From Takakia lepidozioides (taxonomy: Eukaryota; Streptophyta; Takakiopsida; Takakiales; Takakiaceae), in contig CM060731.1 of the NCBI GenBank assembly GCA_030704615.1, positions 39,620,001-39,684,000 of the forward strand: DNA of 64,000 nt. The letters run 5' to 3'. The notes under the pieces were generated by a model that ran no database searches, had not been told where the DNA came from, and saw nothing but the letters and a program-made list of their open reading frames with translations. This document shows positions 47,801 to 58,499 of this stretch, one piece after another. Made by a program: the position numbers and the translations under genes. Within the stretch, counting starts at the first letter, position 1; each line of letters starts with the position of its first letter.

Positions 47801-47857
47801 CAATAGAGTGGTTCGACGAACTCTGCTGGAATGGCATGCATCACCTTAGCGGCCATG
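44855..47857 (-). pseudogene. Unrecognised multi-exon minus-strand locus
   Basis: Several blocks look like exons with good borders. MAAKVMHAIPAEFVEPLY begins at about 47857. A VRIEARKWAEMVAPKRED block lies at about 47480-47380. KAELCKAPSGGSASRVPLPH lies at about 45875-45787 with a donor after ERCM. A long low-complexity exon starts ARHVMADSNRQQIMETPK at about 45568. That exon's frame hits one TAG at about 45074 after LEGLLDN, then stays open in the same frame to 44855 (ELPMPPQLKHKVVVG, RFYQRTISDDV). The open frame on both sides of a lone stop suggests either a decayed gene or a missed intron. I recognise no domain. Confidence 0.35.
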
Positions 47858-48191
47858 ACTCCGCACCTGAACAAGCTCAATTGTGCTGCTGTCGCTTATG
47901 GCCGGTAAAACCTCCAACCCTGCTTGTGAGCTGATTCGCTGACTTCCTGTGGTGGGCTTGCGGTAGGGCGGCTGTTTTGTTTGTGTAGTTTGATCTCACT
48001 GCAAACTTTGACTTGGCTGTGTACGTTGTTCATGGTCTATAGGCTTGGACTTCTGAGACAGGATTTCGGCATGTGTGGGTAGCAGCGGCAGGTTGATTGT
48101 TGGAACCTTGAATCGAATTTGTTGATGAATTTATGGGTACAGATGTAGTGCACCCAACCGTCAAGCATCGGTTACTACGAAGTCTCAAACA

Positions 48192-49706
48192 ATGGACCCC
48201 TCTAGGTCTGAAACAAGAGCTTCAAATGTATCATACTTCATATCGAGATTCAAACTTAGTACGAATGAGAATTTGAAGCGGTCTCATTGTGTTGATGGGA
48301 CAACTCTCGTAGAATCATCAAAAGAATGTCAATTACCACTCGCCCTCGACAGGCGCCATTTTCTTGTGGGATGTTTATTGCCAATGTCTCTGTTTGGACA
48401 TGAGCACGTCCTTGCAGGTGATGATTTTCCTCCTGTTTTCTGCTTTGAGGGTGGTAGATTGGTTTCACTTTTGCCAGATTTGAAGAACATTGTGGCACAA
48501 CTTCAATGGTCTCTAATCACACCCATTGGATTTTTCAATGTGCTTATGCTGGTCAGAATCTACTCTAAAGCAGAGGTTGCTGCACAGTTTGAATATAATC
48601 CGTGATCATAAAATGACGGGCTGGGTTGATGAACCATGTCCACGCACACCCAAAAATTGAACCCTCGATTTCCCCACTGTCCAGGGAGAATTTTGGTTTT
48701 TTCTCTCCTTTCAGATGTCACTTAAAAGTGTTTGGAAATGTGTCAGATCAGATAGAAGAGGATGAAGCCAGTGGGAATGAGGGAGACGAATTCGGCTTCG
48801 ATGGACTTGGTAAAAGTGCAGACGACTATGTGCCTGGCAAAGTTGTTGCGGTGGCTCAAGCTGGAGAGGGGGCAGTTCTTTTCCTAGGGTCTGTATGTAT
48901 ATCTTTTTTCTGCTTTGTAAACTTCATGGTATTCCTGTCAGTTGCATAAACATGACTTCTGGGTGGCTTGGACATGTTCACTTCGCGATGCCCTTGCTGT
49001 CCTGTCAAGCTATGCATTTTGAGTGACTGTAGTAACAGACCATTTGTGCTCTCACAGGGTAGATGGTTTTGAATTACCCCTGCGTATGGTGGTTGGGGCT
49101 GCTGAAGCAATGGCCATTCTGACAGCGGCCCAAGAGCGCCGAGGTCGGAGGCCAGTCACACATGAAGCATGGGGTTCTTCTCTCGCCGCAGTTGGATGGA
49201 AGGTGAGAACATCAGGGATCAACTGAGGTGCTTGCTTAAAATCAGCAGTTTCATATTTGATGCGTATCTTTTGGAGGTCTCAAGGGATCTGCGTGTGGTT
49301 GTTGCAGGTAGACCGGGTGGCCATCACTAGTATGGAGAATGATTTGTTTTACAGTCGCCTGGTGCTCTCTTTTGAGCCCTCAGCAACTTCTGGTATAAGT
49401 CCCAGAGATGTCAATCCTGCCACTTCAAGCCATAGAAGTGTGGACATGCGTCCATCTGATGGTATTGCTCTGGCCCTCAGGTGTCGAGCTCCGCTGTTTA
49501 TTTGTAAGAAGGTGGCAGAGGAAATAGTTGTTCTAAAAAGTGGTGAAAAGGTAAAGGAACAGATTGATCCGCTGAACAAACCAGGATTGCAAGCTCGTGG
49601 AGACATTCCTGTCTACTTCGACAATCTATCCTACTATGTTGCGCAAAGTTCGCCAGGGTCATTGACAGTGTTCTTTGAGGATGAGGATATGCGCACAATG
49701 CTCTAA
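48192..49706 (+). CDS. DUF151 bifunctional nuclease-domain protein
   Basis: Three downstream exons phase exactly: 48715-48888, 49058-49202 and 49308-49706. They encode DDYVPGKVVAVAQAGEGAVL, LPLRMVVGAAEAMAILTAAQ, RPVTHEAWG, VDRVAITSMENDLFYSRLVL and the family hallmark DMRPSDGIALALRCRAPLFI. This is the DUF151/BFN fold; plant members have been described as nucleases with RNase and DNase activity and as wound-responsive proteins. A charged linker and an acidic C-terminal FFEDEDMRTML follow. The first exon must end with two extra bases and probably lies in the frame from 48192 (MDPSRSETRAS), but I could not fix its donor, so the N-terminus is uncertain. Element 1 has inserted about 400 bases downstream of the stop. 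Confidence 0.75.
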
Positions 49707-50108
49707 CTTAGAGCGTTTTGTCTTGATAGTGCTTATATTGAGCTCCGGATTCAGGCTGTACAGTGCTGTACATAATTCATCGAGTCAAAATCGATTTTGT
49801 ATATGACTGTTTGATATTACAGATGTGGTCCAGTTAACTGGGTTTGCAGTCCTGGACATGGTTTCTGTGTAATGGATGGCAATGCTTGAGATTGAGTTCT
49901 TCTTTCTTCTTCTTGCCATATACAAAGCTGGACAGATTTATCATCCGTACTTCGCCATTTGGACTCCTGATTGCCCTTTTGTTTTTATACCCAATCAATA
50001 CAACTGCAAGTATCTGAATTGATCAAAGCACCCACCATGCGTGCTAGAATCCCTTTGGCTCCTTTCTTTCTGCCTCTGAGGGTTTTTGGTTTATGAGCAC
50101 TAACACAA

Positions 50109-50118
50109 ATACAATATA
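50109..50118. repeat. Target-site duplication, left of element 1
   Basis: ATACAATATA here is repeated exactly at 56819-56828 on the other side of the element. Ten bases fits Mutator-like elements (8-11 bp). Confidence 0.8.
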
Positions 50119-50916
50119 GGAAGATAATAGGAATAATGTAAGAACTTAACGCGAGTGTGTCAGGTCTGTCCAACCCTGACACCCCGTACCGCTGGTTCTC
50201 CGCCTCCGGCAGCCATGGAAAGGCAGCCGGCTGGGCTCGGTCAATCCCTCCCCACCCCCGCTCTCATCCCATCGGCGTCGTCGCCCGCGCATCGTCATTC
50301 TGCGACACCAGTCCGTCGCGTCCACCATTCTGCTAGTAACCACTAACCACCATGTAACCCTCTGTAACCCATGTAACCCCCTGCAACCCATGTAACCCCA
50401 TGACCCTCTGTAACCCTCACCAAGTGTAACCCTTTGTAACACCGCAGAGTGTCACCCCACCCCTATGTAACCCTCACTCCATGTAACCCTCTGTAAAACT
50501 TTGCAACCCATGTAATTCTCTGTGACCCTCTTAACCCATGTAACCCCATGACCCTCTGTAACCCTCAACATGTAACCCTCACCTGTAACCCCCCTGTAAC
50601 CCTCTGTAACCCTCAACATGTAACCCTCACCTGTAACCCCCTGTAACCTGTTGTAACCCTCATCACCATGTAACCCTCTATAACACCGCAGAGTGTCACT
50701 CTCACCCCCTATGTAACCCTCACTCCATGTAACCCTCACCAGGTGTAACCCTCACCACCATGTAACCCTCTGTAACCCATGTAATCCTTTGTAACACCGC
50801 AGAGTGTCACCCTCATCCCCATGTAACCCTCACTCCATGTAACCCTTTGTGACCCTTTGAAACCCATGTAACCCTCTGTGACCCTCTGTAACCCATGTAA
50901 CCCTCTGTAACTCCGC
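50119..50916. repeat. Element 1 left TIR with TGTAACCC array
   Basis: The outer 220 bases are unique (including CCAACCCTGACACCCCGTAC). From 50346 a degenerate array begins; I count about 28 exact TGTAACCC in the next 585 bases. A higher-order unit is marked by CACCGCAGAGTGTCACCC followed by CCATGTAACCCTCACTCC, recurring at about 50441, 50685 and 50797. Reading frames through the array are artefacts. Confidence 0.85.
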
Positions 50917-51239
50917 CTCGTGTACATCATACACGTGTAAACTATCCGACGGCCGAATGGAGGTTCAAATGGAGGCCGAAACCCTAATTTACTCTCTCCA
51001 TCCGTTTTTTAGATTCCTAGCTCGCTCGTTTTTTTGCTTTGGGGCATCAGCTTTTTGCAATTCCCGTGGCGCCCAATCGGCTTCACACATCAATGCGAAA
51101 GATTTGTAGTTCATTCAGTTCAGTATCGTCCTCCCAGCAACGTGCAAGACAACGCTTTCCGCGCAACGATCCGGCAAATCTATTACTACGGTTTTCTCTA
51201 CGATTGATACGGTTGTCTCTATCATTTTTCTTTCTCAAT

Positions 51240-51430
51240 GTCATTCTTGTTGTTTTGTCACGTCCCCGATGGCTATGGTATTCCTAAGATCCGCATTAGG
51301 AAAGGGTTTTGTTTCTTTCGGTCTAGCCATGCAAGCAGCCGCTCATTTGACGGGGTGCCCATTCACTCTCCTCTCGTGTATCTTTTGTTCACACACCAGC
51401 CGGAGCAGCCTACTCATCGCTATTCTGGAT
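51240..51430 (-). pseudogene. Inverted partial copy of the element 1 zinc-finger-like exon
   Basis: Read on the minus strand this gives AAACMARPKETKPFPNADL, nearly the same as MAACMARPKETKPFPDAEL in the plus-strand exon at 52440-52500. The DNA is about 90 percent alike over 50 bases and weaker upstream. The surrounding left part (51.4-51.9 kb) shows GGGTTAC on the plus strand, that is TGTAACC on this gene's own sense strand, as in the introns of the plus gene. The left half thus holds a minus-strand relative of the plus-strand gene. Confidence 0.6.
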
Positions 51431-52208
51431 GCAATACGTATTGAATCCTGCGTGTTTTGCAAGCATTGTCAACCGGTTACATGTCTAATGGTTTATATGA
51501 CTGCGTCACGTGTGCTATGGTTACACACAGGGGGTTACACGGTGTTTTCTTTCTCAATACATGGTGGCTTGGTAGACGGTTTAGTAATGGAGGTTTAGAT
51601 GGGGTTGACATATTTGATGGGTTACGTGGATGTTGCGCTCGCGGAGCCACATAGGCTAGGGTTACATGGGTGGGGCGTTACGTTGACCATGTTTACCTGG
51701 AGGTTGCATACTAATGGTTTGATATGACAGGGTTATATCGATGTTGTGTTCGGGAATCACATAGACTAGGGGTACATGAGGTTGTGACGAAGGGTTACAT
51801 CATATGTGGGTACATGACGGAGGGTTACACTCGACGTGTCTCGCATGCGGGTAACGGCTGGTTTGTCGCACTCACAAGTGTAGGGTTACGGGTTACACTC
51901 CGCTATTCCGGGTGACACCGAGATTGCAATTCATATACGTGTGAGTCAGTGCGGATATAACTGATTGTAAGCCGCCAGATTTTAATGAACCACCGTCTTT
52001 CGCTTAATTGACGTGCCTTACGGGTGACATCTAGCTAGCTTCGTTCTTCGTTCTTTGATCATTGTTCAGTTTTTCCCTTCTCGCAGCCCTTTCCTATTCT
52101 TCCTGCATTCTTTGCTGTGCGTGCTCCCTACTGTGCGTTCTTAGGTAACCTCTTGGTCTTGTCTTGCTATTGCTCTTCTCTTATCTTCTGTCAGCTTTTT
52201 CTTTTGTC

Positions 52209-55200
52209 ATGGCTGATTGTTATCTGTTCCCTGGAGAGGCTACTATTCCATTTGATCACTTGAAGAGGGATGGCGAACGAGTTCGCTTGAGCATGCTACA
52301 ATGATCGCGTACTGCCACACCAGGTGTAGAGAGGCCAAGGTGGAGGGAGCAAAGGGCCGGCCTAAGTTCAAATGTCCTTACTATGGGGAAGTAAAGGTAG
52401 ATAAGAACATATTGAATCGGCATATTGTCGATGGAATGGCCGCATGTATGGCCAGACCGAAAGAAACAAAACCGTTTCCTGATGCGGAGCTCAAGCATGC
52501 CATGGCTGTTGAAAATGTGGTGAATTCTGTTCCAGCTTCTTCTGTTGATGCATATCATGCATGGATTCTGCAAAATAGGGTGGCTTTGGGTGAGATTGCA
52601 GATCCTATTGAATTACCTGCTGTTGTACCTTCTTCGGCTACTTCTGCTACAGAGGTTCCATCTTTTGGTGCTCCTGCTGTTTCTGTCCCTGGTCCTTCTA
52701 TTCGGCAGGTTCCTAACGAGAGAGACAAGCGGCGATTGAGCCCGCCTCTACCTGTCCCTATTGCAAAGAAAATCAACATTGGAAACCGGGGAAACCGGAG
52801 CTCAAGGTTCATCTTGCGAAAGCGAACTCCAGGCTCAATCATTCTGCTACCGCATGGCCTTATTCCTCAGTTCCTATTTCCGAATGTCAATGAGAAGGGG
52901 TTTTGGCCGGCATTCCAAGAATTTGTTGCGCGAGGCAAGGGCATAGTCCATGCGACAGCTGCAAAATCAAGTTGGGTTCTATCGACGGACAATCAAGTTA
53001 GACTCCCTGCCATTTCTCTGTTTTTCAAATTTTGGGCTATTGTCTATCCGTGTAACCCTTTGTGTTACCCCCCCTGTCTCTCATGTGGCGTGTAACCCAG
53101 AGTGTAACCCACCTACAGAGGACCCCTTTTAAAATCCCGATGGTGTGTAACCCACCTCTGTGTAACCCCATGTAGCCCACCTTCCTTGTAACCCATTTTT
53201 CATGTGTAACCCCTCGTGCTGTAACCTTTTCTCTGGTGTAACCCCTCACGTTGTATTGCGCAGGGAGCTCGACATCATCTTAGAAGCGATGATATGGACA
53301 GTGTTGTTGCTACCCACAAGGCGTTTATAGCCCAGCCGGATCATGGTCCGTTAATGATAGAGGAATTGAATCGGGTGAAGGAGTATTTGGAGAGCATTGG
53401 GCATCCTGACATGCCAAAGCAGAAAAAGAAAAAAGGTGGGAGACTTACACGAGTCCATCGAGAGAGTCAAGTCTCACATGATGATGACACGATGGACGAA
53501 CCAGCTGTTGGCAATACCGACCTTGATGATGCCAGAACTTCAAATCCTCTTGTCATCACTATTACTGTAGATGGAATCGAAGGTTTGGTTGTTCCAGATC
53601 CATTGGAATTCACTCGCGATTTTGCGGAAGGATTGATCAGTCAAATGGATAATCTCACCAAACCGCACATTGGACCGCCACCACTCTTTTTGAGAATTCT
53701 GGCCCACAACGATGTAAGAAATCATGGCAGGTCAGTTTCCCAAACGCATCCTAGGTTGGGGTTCACGACTGACCTTATGGAAAGTGCTCTTACGGCCTCA
53801 AAGGTGAAGGACCTGGTCGATGAGTATTACGGCTTTAGTCTGATGTACTTTGCACAACCTGGTGACGGAATTGTGACCTTGGATTATGAGCTTGAGGACT
53901 TAAGATCGAGTTTGAGTACAGAAGAGTGGGGTGACAGGTCAGTTAAGATCAACGGAGCTATACAGTTTTGCAAGGCAAGCCGTCGTCGCGCCGCCCATTA
54001 CTTTGCGATCCATCAGAAAGAATCGTTTATCCAGCTTTGGTGTTGTGGCCTCTTCAGCGAATCACCAACAGAAATGGACTTCAATGCGCATTTGGGCATC
54101 CAGTATATGATAGACCTTGGGTCTGTAGTGCCTTGGTATCTCTGTAAGTGTTACTCCATCCACTGTCACCCCTCTCATCGTGTAACCCCTTTGTGTGTAA
54201 TCATGTAATCAGTGTAACCCTCGCTGTGTGTAACGCTGTAATCAGTGTACCCCTAATGTTACCCCTCGCTGTGTGTAACCCTGTAATCAGTGTACCCCTA
54301 ATGTTACCCCTCGCTGTGTTACCCTACATTTGTTACCCTCTCGTTGTGTAATCTCACTAGTGTAACCCAGGTAGTGTAACCCATTGCAAACTACTGTCTC
54401 TAACTGGGTGGTGTAACCCACATCGTGTAATCCGTCCTAGTCAGTGTAACCCTTACATAGTGTAACCCTTGCACTTTCAAAAACCTCGTTCCACGACTAA
54501 AAACCTTTGTCTTTTCCCCGATGCAGATGTGTCCGAGCTCATAACCAATCAAGTCGCCAATGCGTTCAAAAACCTTTTTGAGGCTCAACATGAGCTTCAC
54601 GAGGTTGTGTATGGGGCCCCTCCACAATGCGATACAGGGGGCGCGCAGACGAGTGATGGGCCCTCTGTGTTACAGGATGAGGAGATGGTTAAACCTCGTC
54701 TTCATTCAATGCCCCGCAAAGCGACGATGTACATGACGAGGACATCATTCCAAGTCAATCTGTCGTTGTATCTTTGTCGCAGGTTGGTGAATTGTACTCA
54801 ACCCAGCTGCACTTAGGGGTGAACCTAGCAGACTTGACGCGGGATTTGCCCGTGACTTCTGATACTGAAGATGATACATCAAGGTGGAACACCCAAGTGC
54901 GAACCTCTTTGTCCGCAGCCCTAGTCATTTCTTTTGGAGATCTTAATTGAAGAACCGGGGACCCGCTTGACCCAGAGTCTGTGTATGACTTTGAATATGG
55001 AGATGCTGGGTTGAACCCTCCATGCAACAATGTAAGTATTTGTGAGGATCATGTGGTCAACCTCTCTCAAAATGACACTGTTCGAATGACGCAGACCGAA
55101 GATCCAAGTCATTTTGCGCCACAACATGTCACATTGGAGGAGGTGGTCAGTATTGAGGGTGACATTGTCCGGGGGATTGAGCAGACAGACAGTCACCGAG

Positions 55201-55538
55201 CCTTCGTGGGTCACATTGATGCGGAGGGTGACACTGCAAGGGGAGGAGGCCCTGAAACCGAGGGTTACACTGCACCTGAGGGTGACACTGCGCAGAGAGG
55301 AGCAACGGGGAAGGAGGGTTACACTGCACCTCAGGATGACACTGCGGATACTGGTGTGGTTGACACTGTCGTGAGGGACATTGTCGTGGGTGACACACCA
55401 TTACTCGTGAACACTGCAACTTCCGTTGAGAGTGATATTGACATGGTTACACTGGTAGGGGTGACACCCCACAGCCAACCCACATGGCAGATGTCCGTGA
55501 GTGTAACACTGCCATGGATGACACTCCACTACCATTAG
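52209..55538 (+). CDS. Element 1 unknown multi-exon gene
   Basis: The leader ATG at 52209 gives MADCYLFPGEATIPFDHLKR before a stop; one base off, the frame from 52301 runs to about 53039. It has a Cys/His cluster (FKCPYYGEVKVDKNILNRHI, then AAC) that may bind zinc, and a basic patch. Exon 2 is 53264-54143 (acceptor TTGCGCAG, donor GTAAGT; PLMIEELNRVKEYLESIG, a Lys-rich QKKKKGG, and a C-terminal globular-looking part). Exon 3 starts at 54527 in phase (ELITNQVANAFKNLFEAQHE). A later segment, 54981-55538, is acidic and built of EGYTA/EGDTA repeats. Introns 53040-53263 and 54144-54526 consist largely of TGTAACCC words. I recognise no transposase motif or other family. Function unknown. Confidence 0.5.
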
Positions 55539-55670
55539 TCGTGGAGGGTGACACTCATTTGCCACGGCCTCTAGTCGCGACAGATGACGCTCTTCCGCTA
55601 GTCAACATGGTCTTGGAGGGTGACAGTGCGGAGAAGGGCAACACAGTACATGGAGTGAGGGTTACACCCC

Positions 55671-56818
55671 GCGGAGTAACAGAGGGTTATATGGGTTACA
55701 AAGGGTTACAGAGGGTCATGGGGTTACATGGATGACAAAGGGTTACATGGGTTACAAAGGGTCACAGAGGGTTACATGGAGTGACAGTTACATGGGGGTG
55801 AGGGTGACACTCTGCGGTGTTACAGATGGTTACATGGGTTACAGAGGGTCACAGAGGGTTACATGGGTTACAAAGGGTTACAGAGGGTTATATGGTGGTG
55901 AGGGTTACACCTGGTGAGGGTTACAGAGGGTCACAGAGGGTTACATGGAGTGAGGATTACATGGGGATAAGGGTGACACTCTGCGGTGTTACAGAGGGTT
56001 ACATGGGTTGCATGGTGGTGAGGGTTACACCTGGTGAGGGTTACAGAGGGTTACATGGAGTGAGGGTTATATAGGAGTTAGGGTGACACTTTGCGGTGTT
56101 ACAGAGGGTTACATGGTGGTGAGGGTTACACCTGGTGAGGGTTAGAGAGGGTCACATAGGGTTACATAGAGTGAGGGTTACATGGGGGTGAGGGTGACAC
56201 TCTGCGGTGTTACAGAGGGTTACATGGTGGTGAGGGTTACAAAGGGTTACATGGAGTGAGGGTTACATAAGGGTGAGGGTGACACTTTGCGGTGTTACAG
56301 AGGGTTACATGGGTTACAGAGGGTTACATGGGTTACAGAGGGTTACATGGTGGTGAGGGTTACAAGGGGTTACAAGGGGTTACATGTGAGGGTTACAGAG
56401 TGTCATGGGGTTACATGGGTTAAGAGGGTCACAGAGGATTATATGGGTTGCAAAGTTTTACAGAAGGTTACATGGAGTGAGGGTTACATAGGGGTGGGGG
56501 TGACACTCTGCGGTGTTACGGAGGGTTACACTTGGTGAGGGTTACAGAGGGTCATGGGGTTACATGGGTTGCAGAGGGTTACATGGGTTACAGAGGGTTA
56601 CATGGTGGTTAGTGGTTACTGGCGGACTGGTGTCACAGAACGACGACGCAGGCGGCAACGACGCCGATGGGATGAGAGCGGGGGTGGGGAGGGATTGACC
56701 GAGCCCAGCCGGCTGCCTTTCGATGGCTGCCGAAGGCGGAGAACTGGCGGTACGGGGTGTCAGGTTGGACAGTCCTGACGCGCTTGCATTAAGTTCTTAC
56801 ATTATTCCTATTATCTTC
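55671..56818. repeat. Element 1 right TIR with GGGTTACA array
   Basis: This is the reverse complement of the left arm, with more units (about six occurrences of the ACTCTGCGGTGTTACAGAGG-type block). The outer 220 bases match the left arm with small gaps, including GTACGGGGTGTCAGG. The extra length comes only from more array units. Confidence 0.85.
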
Positions 56819-56828
56819 ATACAATATA
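56819..56828. repeat. Target-site duplication, right of element 1
   Basis: ATACAATATA, identical to 50109-50118. Confidence 0.8.
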
Positions 56829-57150
56829 TATCTGTATATATATTATAATTTGTTTTGAATTGAAATGTAAAAGGTGGAGTGAAGCCTTTAGTTTGGACCA
56901 CTGATTGTGCATGTAAGTAGCGCATTACATTGTGTTTTGGGGTGAGCTCTTTGTTCCAAGAACTGAAGCAAGCTATGCAATTCTTTTTGCAGGAAAGCCC
57001 TACAGCCCTTCCTTATTGGCAGACTTCACTAGACAATTTATGAAGGCATGAATGAACTGAATGATCAACTCCTATTTGCATATTATATGCCTCCAAGGGG
57101 CCTATTGTACAGGTCCCAATATTGATGTGGCTTGATTTTATTGCAAGCAC
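56829..57150. other. Spacer between the two elements
   Basis: About 320 bases of A/T-rich host-like sequence. TTTTTGCAG at about 56985-56993 followed by a short open frame (KPYSPSLLADFTRQFMKA, then stop at about 57051) looks like a small terminal exon, but nothing upstream on this side of element 1 supports it. Confidence 0.35.
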
Positions 57151-57170
57151 TTGAGCTGACAGGTACGGCC

Positions 57171-58340
57171 CGTGGGCTGTGGTACAGCCCGCGATCCCCC
57201 CCTCCGGCAACCTTGCCGGCGTGCAGAGCGCCCCATGTCAAATTCCCCCCACCCCCCGCCTCCTCTGCCCGCCCACCCCTCCCGCCCGCCCGCCCGCCCG
57301 CTACCGCTCCTCCGCCACATCCCCACTGTCCCCTCTGTCGCCAGGTGGCCTCATATCCGACTAAGTGGGTATGCAGATGATATGCATACCCGGCCGACTA
57401 CCGCCAACCCGGGATGATCCCCCTTCAAATCGATCCCCCTCCCACGTTTCATCCCCGCCGTCCCTTCCTGATCCACGTGCCGACGATCCCCCGGTACACA
57501 TAACCCCCGTGTCCACCACTCTTGCTGATCTCCTTGTCTGACTAATCCCTCAACTCCAGGGGATCTGCGCCGTCCCCCAACACCCACGTGGCACCCCTCG
57601 CGACGATCACCCGCGACCTTGTGTCCCAGTGTCCCGGTGTCCCGCACTCCCTTTGATCCCCTAGTCTGACTGATCCTCCAGCCCCGGGGGATCTGCGCCG
57701 TCCCCCTCATGCCCACGTGGCACCCATCGCGACGTTCCCCCGCGACCCTATGTCCCAGTGACCCCCGCTCCCGCTGATATCCTTATGTGTCTGATCCCCC
57801 ATATCTGGGGGATCTGCGCCGTCCCCCTCATGCTGATCCTCCAGCCCTGGGGGATCTGTGTCGTCCCCCCCACACCCACGTGGCACCCATCGCGATGATC
57901 CCCCATGACCCTTTGTCCCCGTGTCCCCCACTCCCGCTGATCCCCTTGTCTGCCTGATCCCCCAAATCCGGGGGATTTGCGCTGTCCCCCTCATGCCCAC
58001 ATGCCGCCCATCGCGGCGATCCCCTGCAACCCTGTGTCCCCGTGTCCCTGATCCCCCGACGCTCACTGATCCTCCATAGCCGGCCAATCCTTGTTGTCCC
58101 CTTGGATCTGTGTCTGGACCCCTGGTGTTGGCCCCATGTCCCCCGTTCATGCGAGATCCCCTCCTCTGATCAAACCCCCAGCCTTGGGGATCTCTGCCGT
58201 CCCTCTCGTACCCACATGCCACCCCCTGCCAGGATCCCCCGACCGTGTCCTCGGCCCCCGCAGTCTGACCATTCCCCCACAGCCTGTTGCTGATCCCCTG
58301 CCTGTCTGATCCCCTCTTTACCGGCCGTCCATTACAAGCA
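57171..58340. repeat. Element 2 left TIR, GATCCCC/CACGTGG array
   Basis: A degenerate tandem array with a period of roughly 120-170 bases is marked by CACGTGGCACCC-TCGCGA near 57585, 57714 and 57877, and a weaker copy near 57998. GATCCCC or a one-base variant occurs dozens of times. The region is strongly C-rich on the plus strand. Long frames here are repeat artefacts. Confidence 0.75.
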
Positions 58341-58499
58341 TTCATCCAACGGTCATAGAAGACTCCCACCTGTTGGGTCTCCGAGACGGAGGGGATTGAT
58401 CCCGATATAGGGTTTTGGTAATGTTGTCAAGTTTCCGCATGTTTCCTACTGTTCTCAAGTCTGCGTGTGTTTGCTGCTCCTGCGCATGTCTTCTGGTGT

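Larger units (their letters stand above)
50119..56818. mobile_element. Element 1: 6.7-kb DNA transposon with TGTAACCC-built TIRs
   Basis: The ends are inverted copies: GGAAGATAATAGGAATAATG at 50119 and its complement ending at 56818. The inverted repeat continues through a unique-sequence part of about 220 bases and then a tandem array. The left arm is about 798 bases and the right about 1148; both end inward at the same CTCTGT-ACTCCGC junction. A 10-bp target duplication surrounds it. Long TIRs with internal tandem repeats and a 10-bp TSD point to the Mutator-like superfamily. No transposase domain is visible inside, so this copy may be non-autonomous or carry unknown genes. The interior has two gene-like parts in opposite orientation. 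Confidence 0.82.

Noticed and set aside
50346-50930. Minus-strand reading frames giving strings such as GYMGLQRVTEGYMG
   Set aside because: They are by-products of the TGTAACCC array; the same peptides appear in the opposite arm at 55670-56600, and composition is fixed by the repeat.
50346-56600. Telomere-like or CRISPR-like repeat
   Set aside because: Plant telomere repeats are CCCTAAA; TGTAACCC is different and internal to a transposon. There are no regular unique spacers, so it is not a CRISPR array.
57151-58369. Long Gly/Arg-rich frames on both strands of the GATCCCC array
   Set aside because: They are open only because the G/C-rich repeat lacks stop codons; both strands and several frames are open at once.
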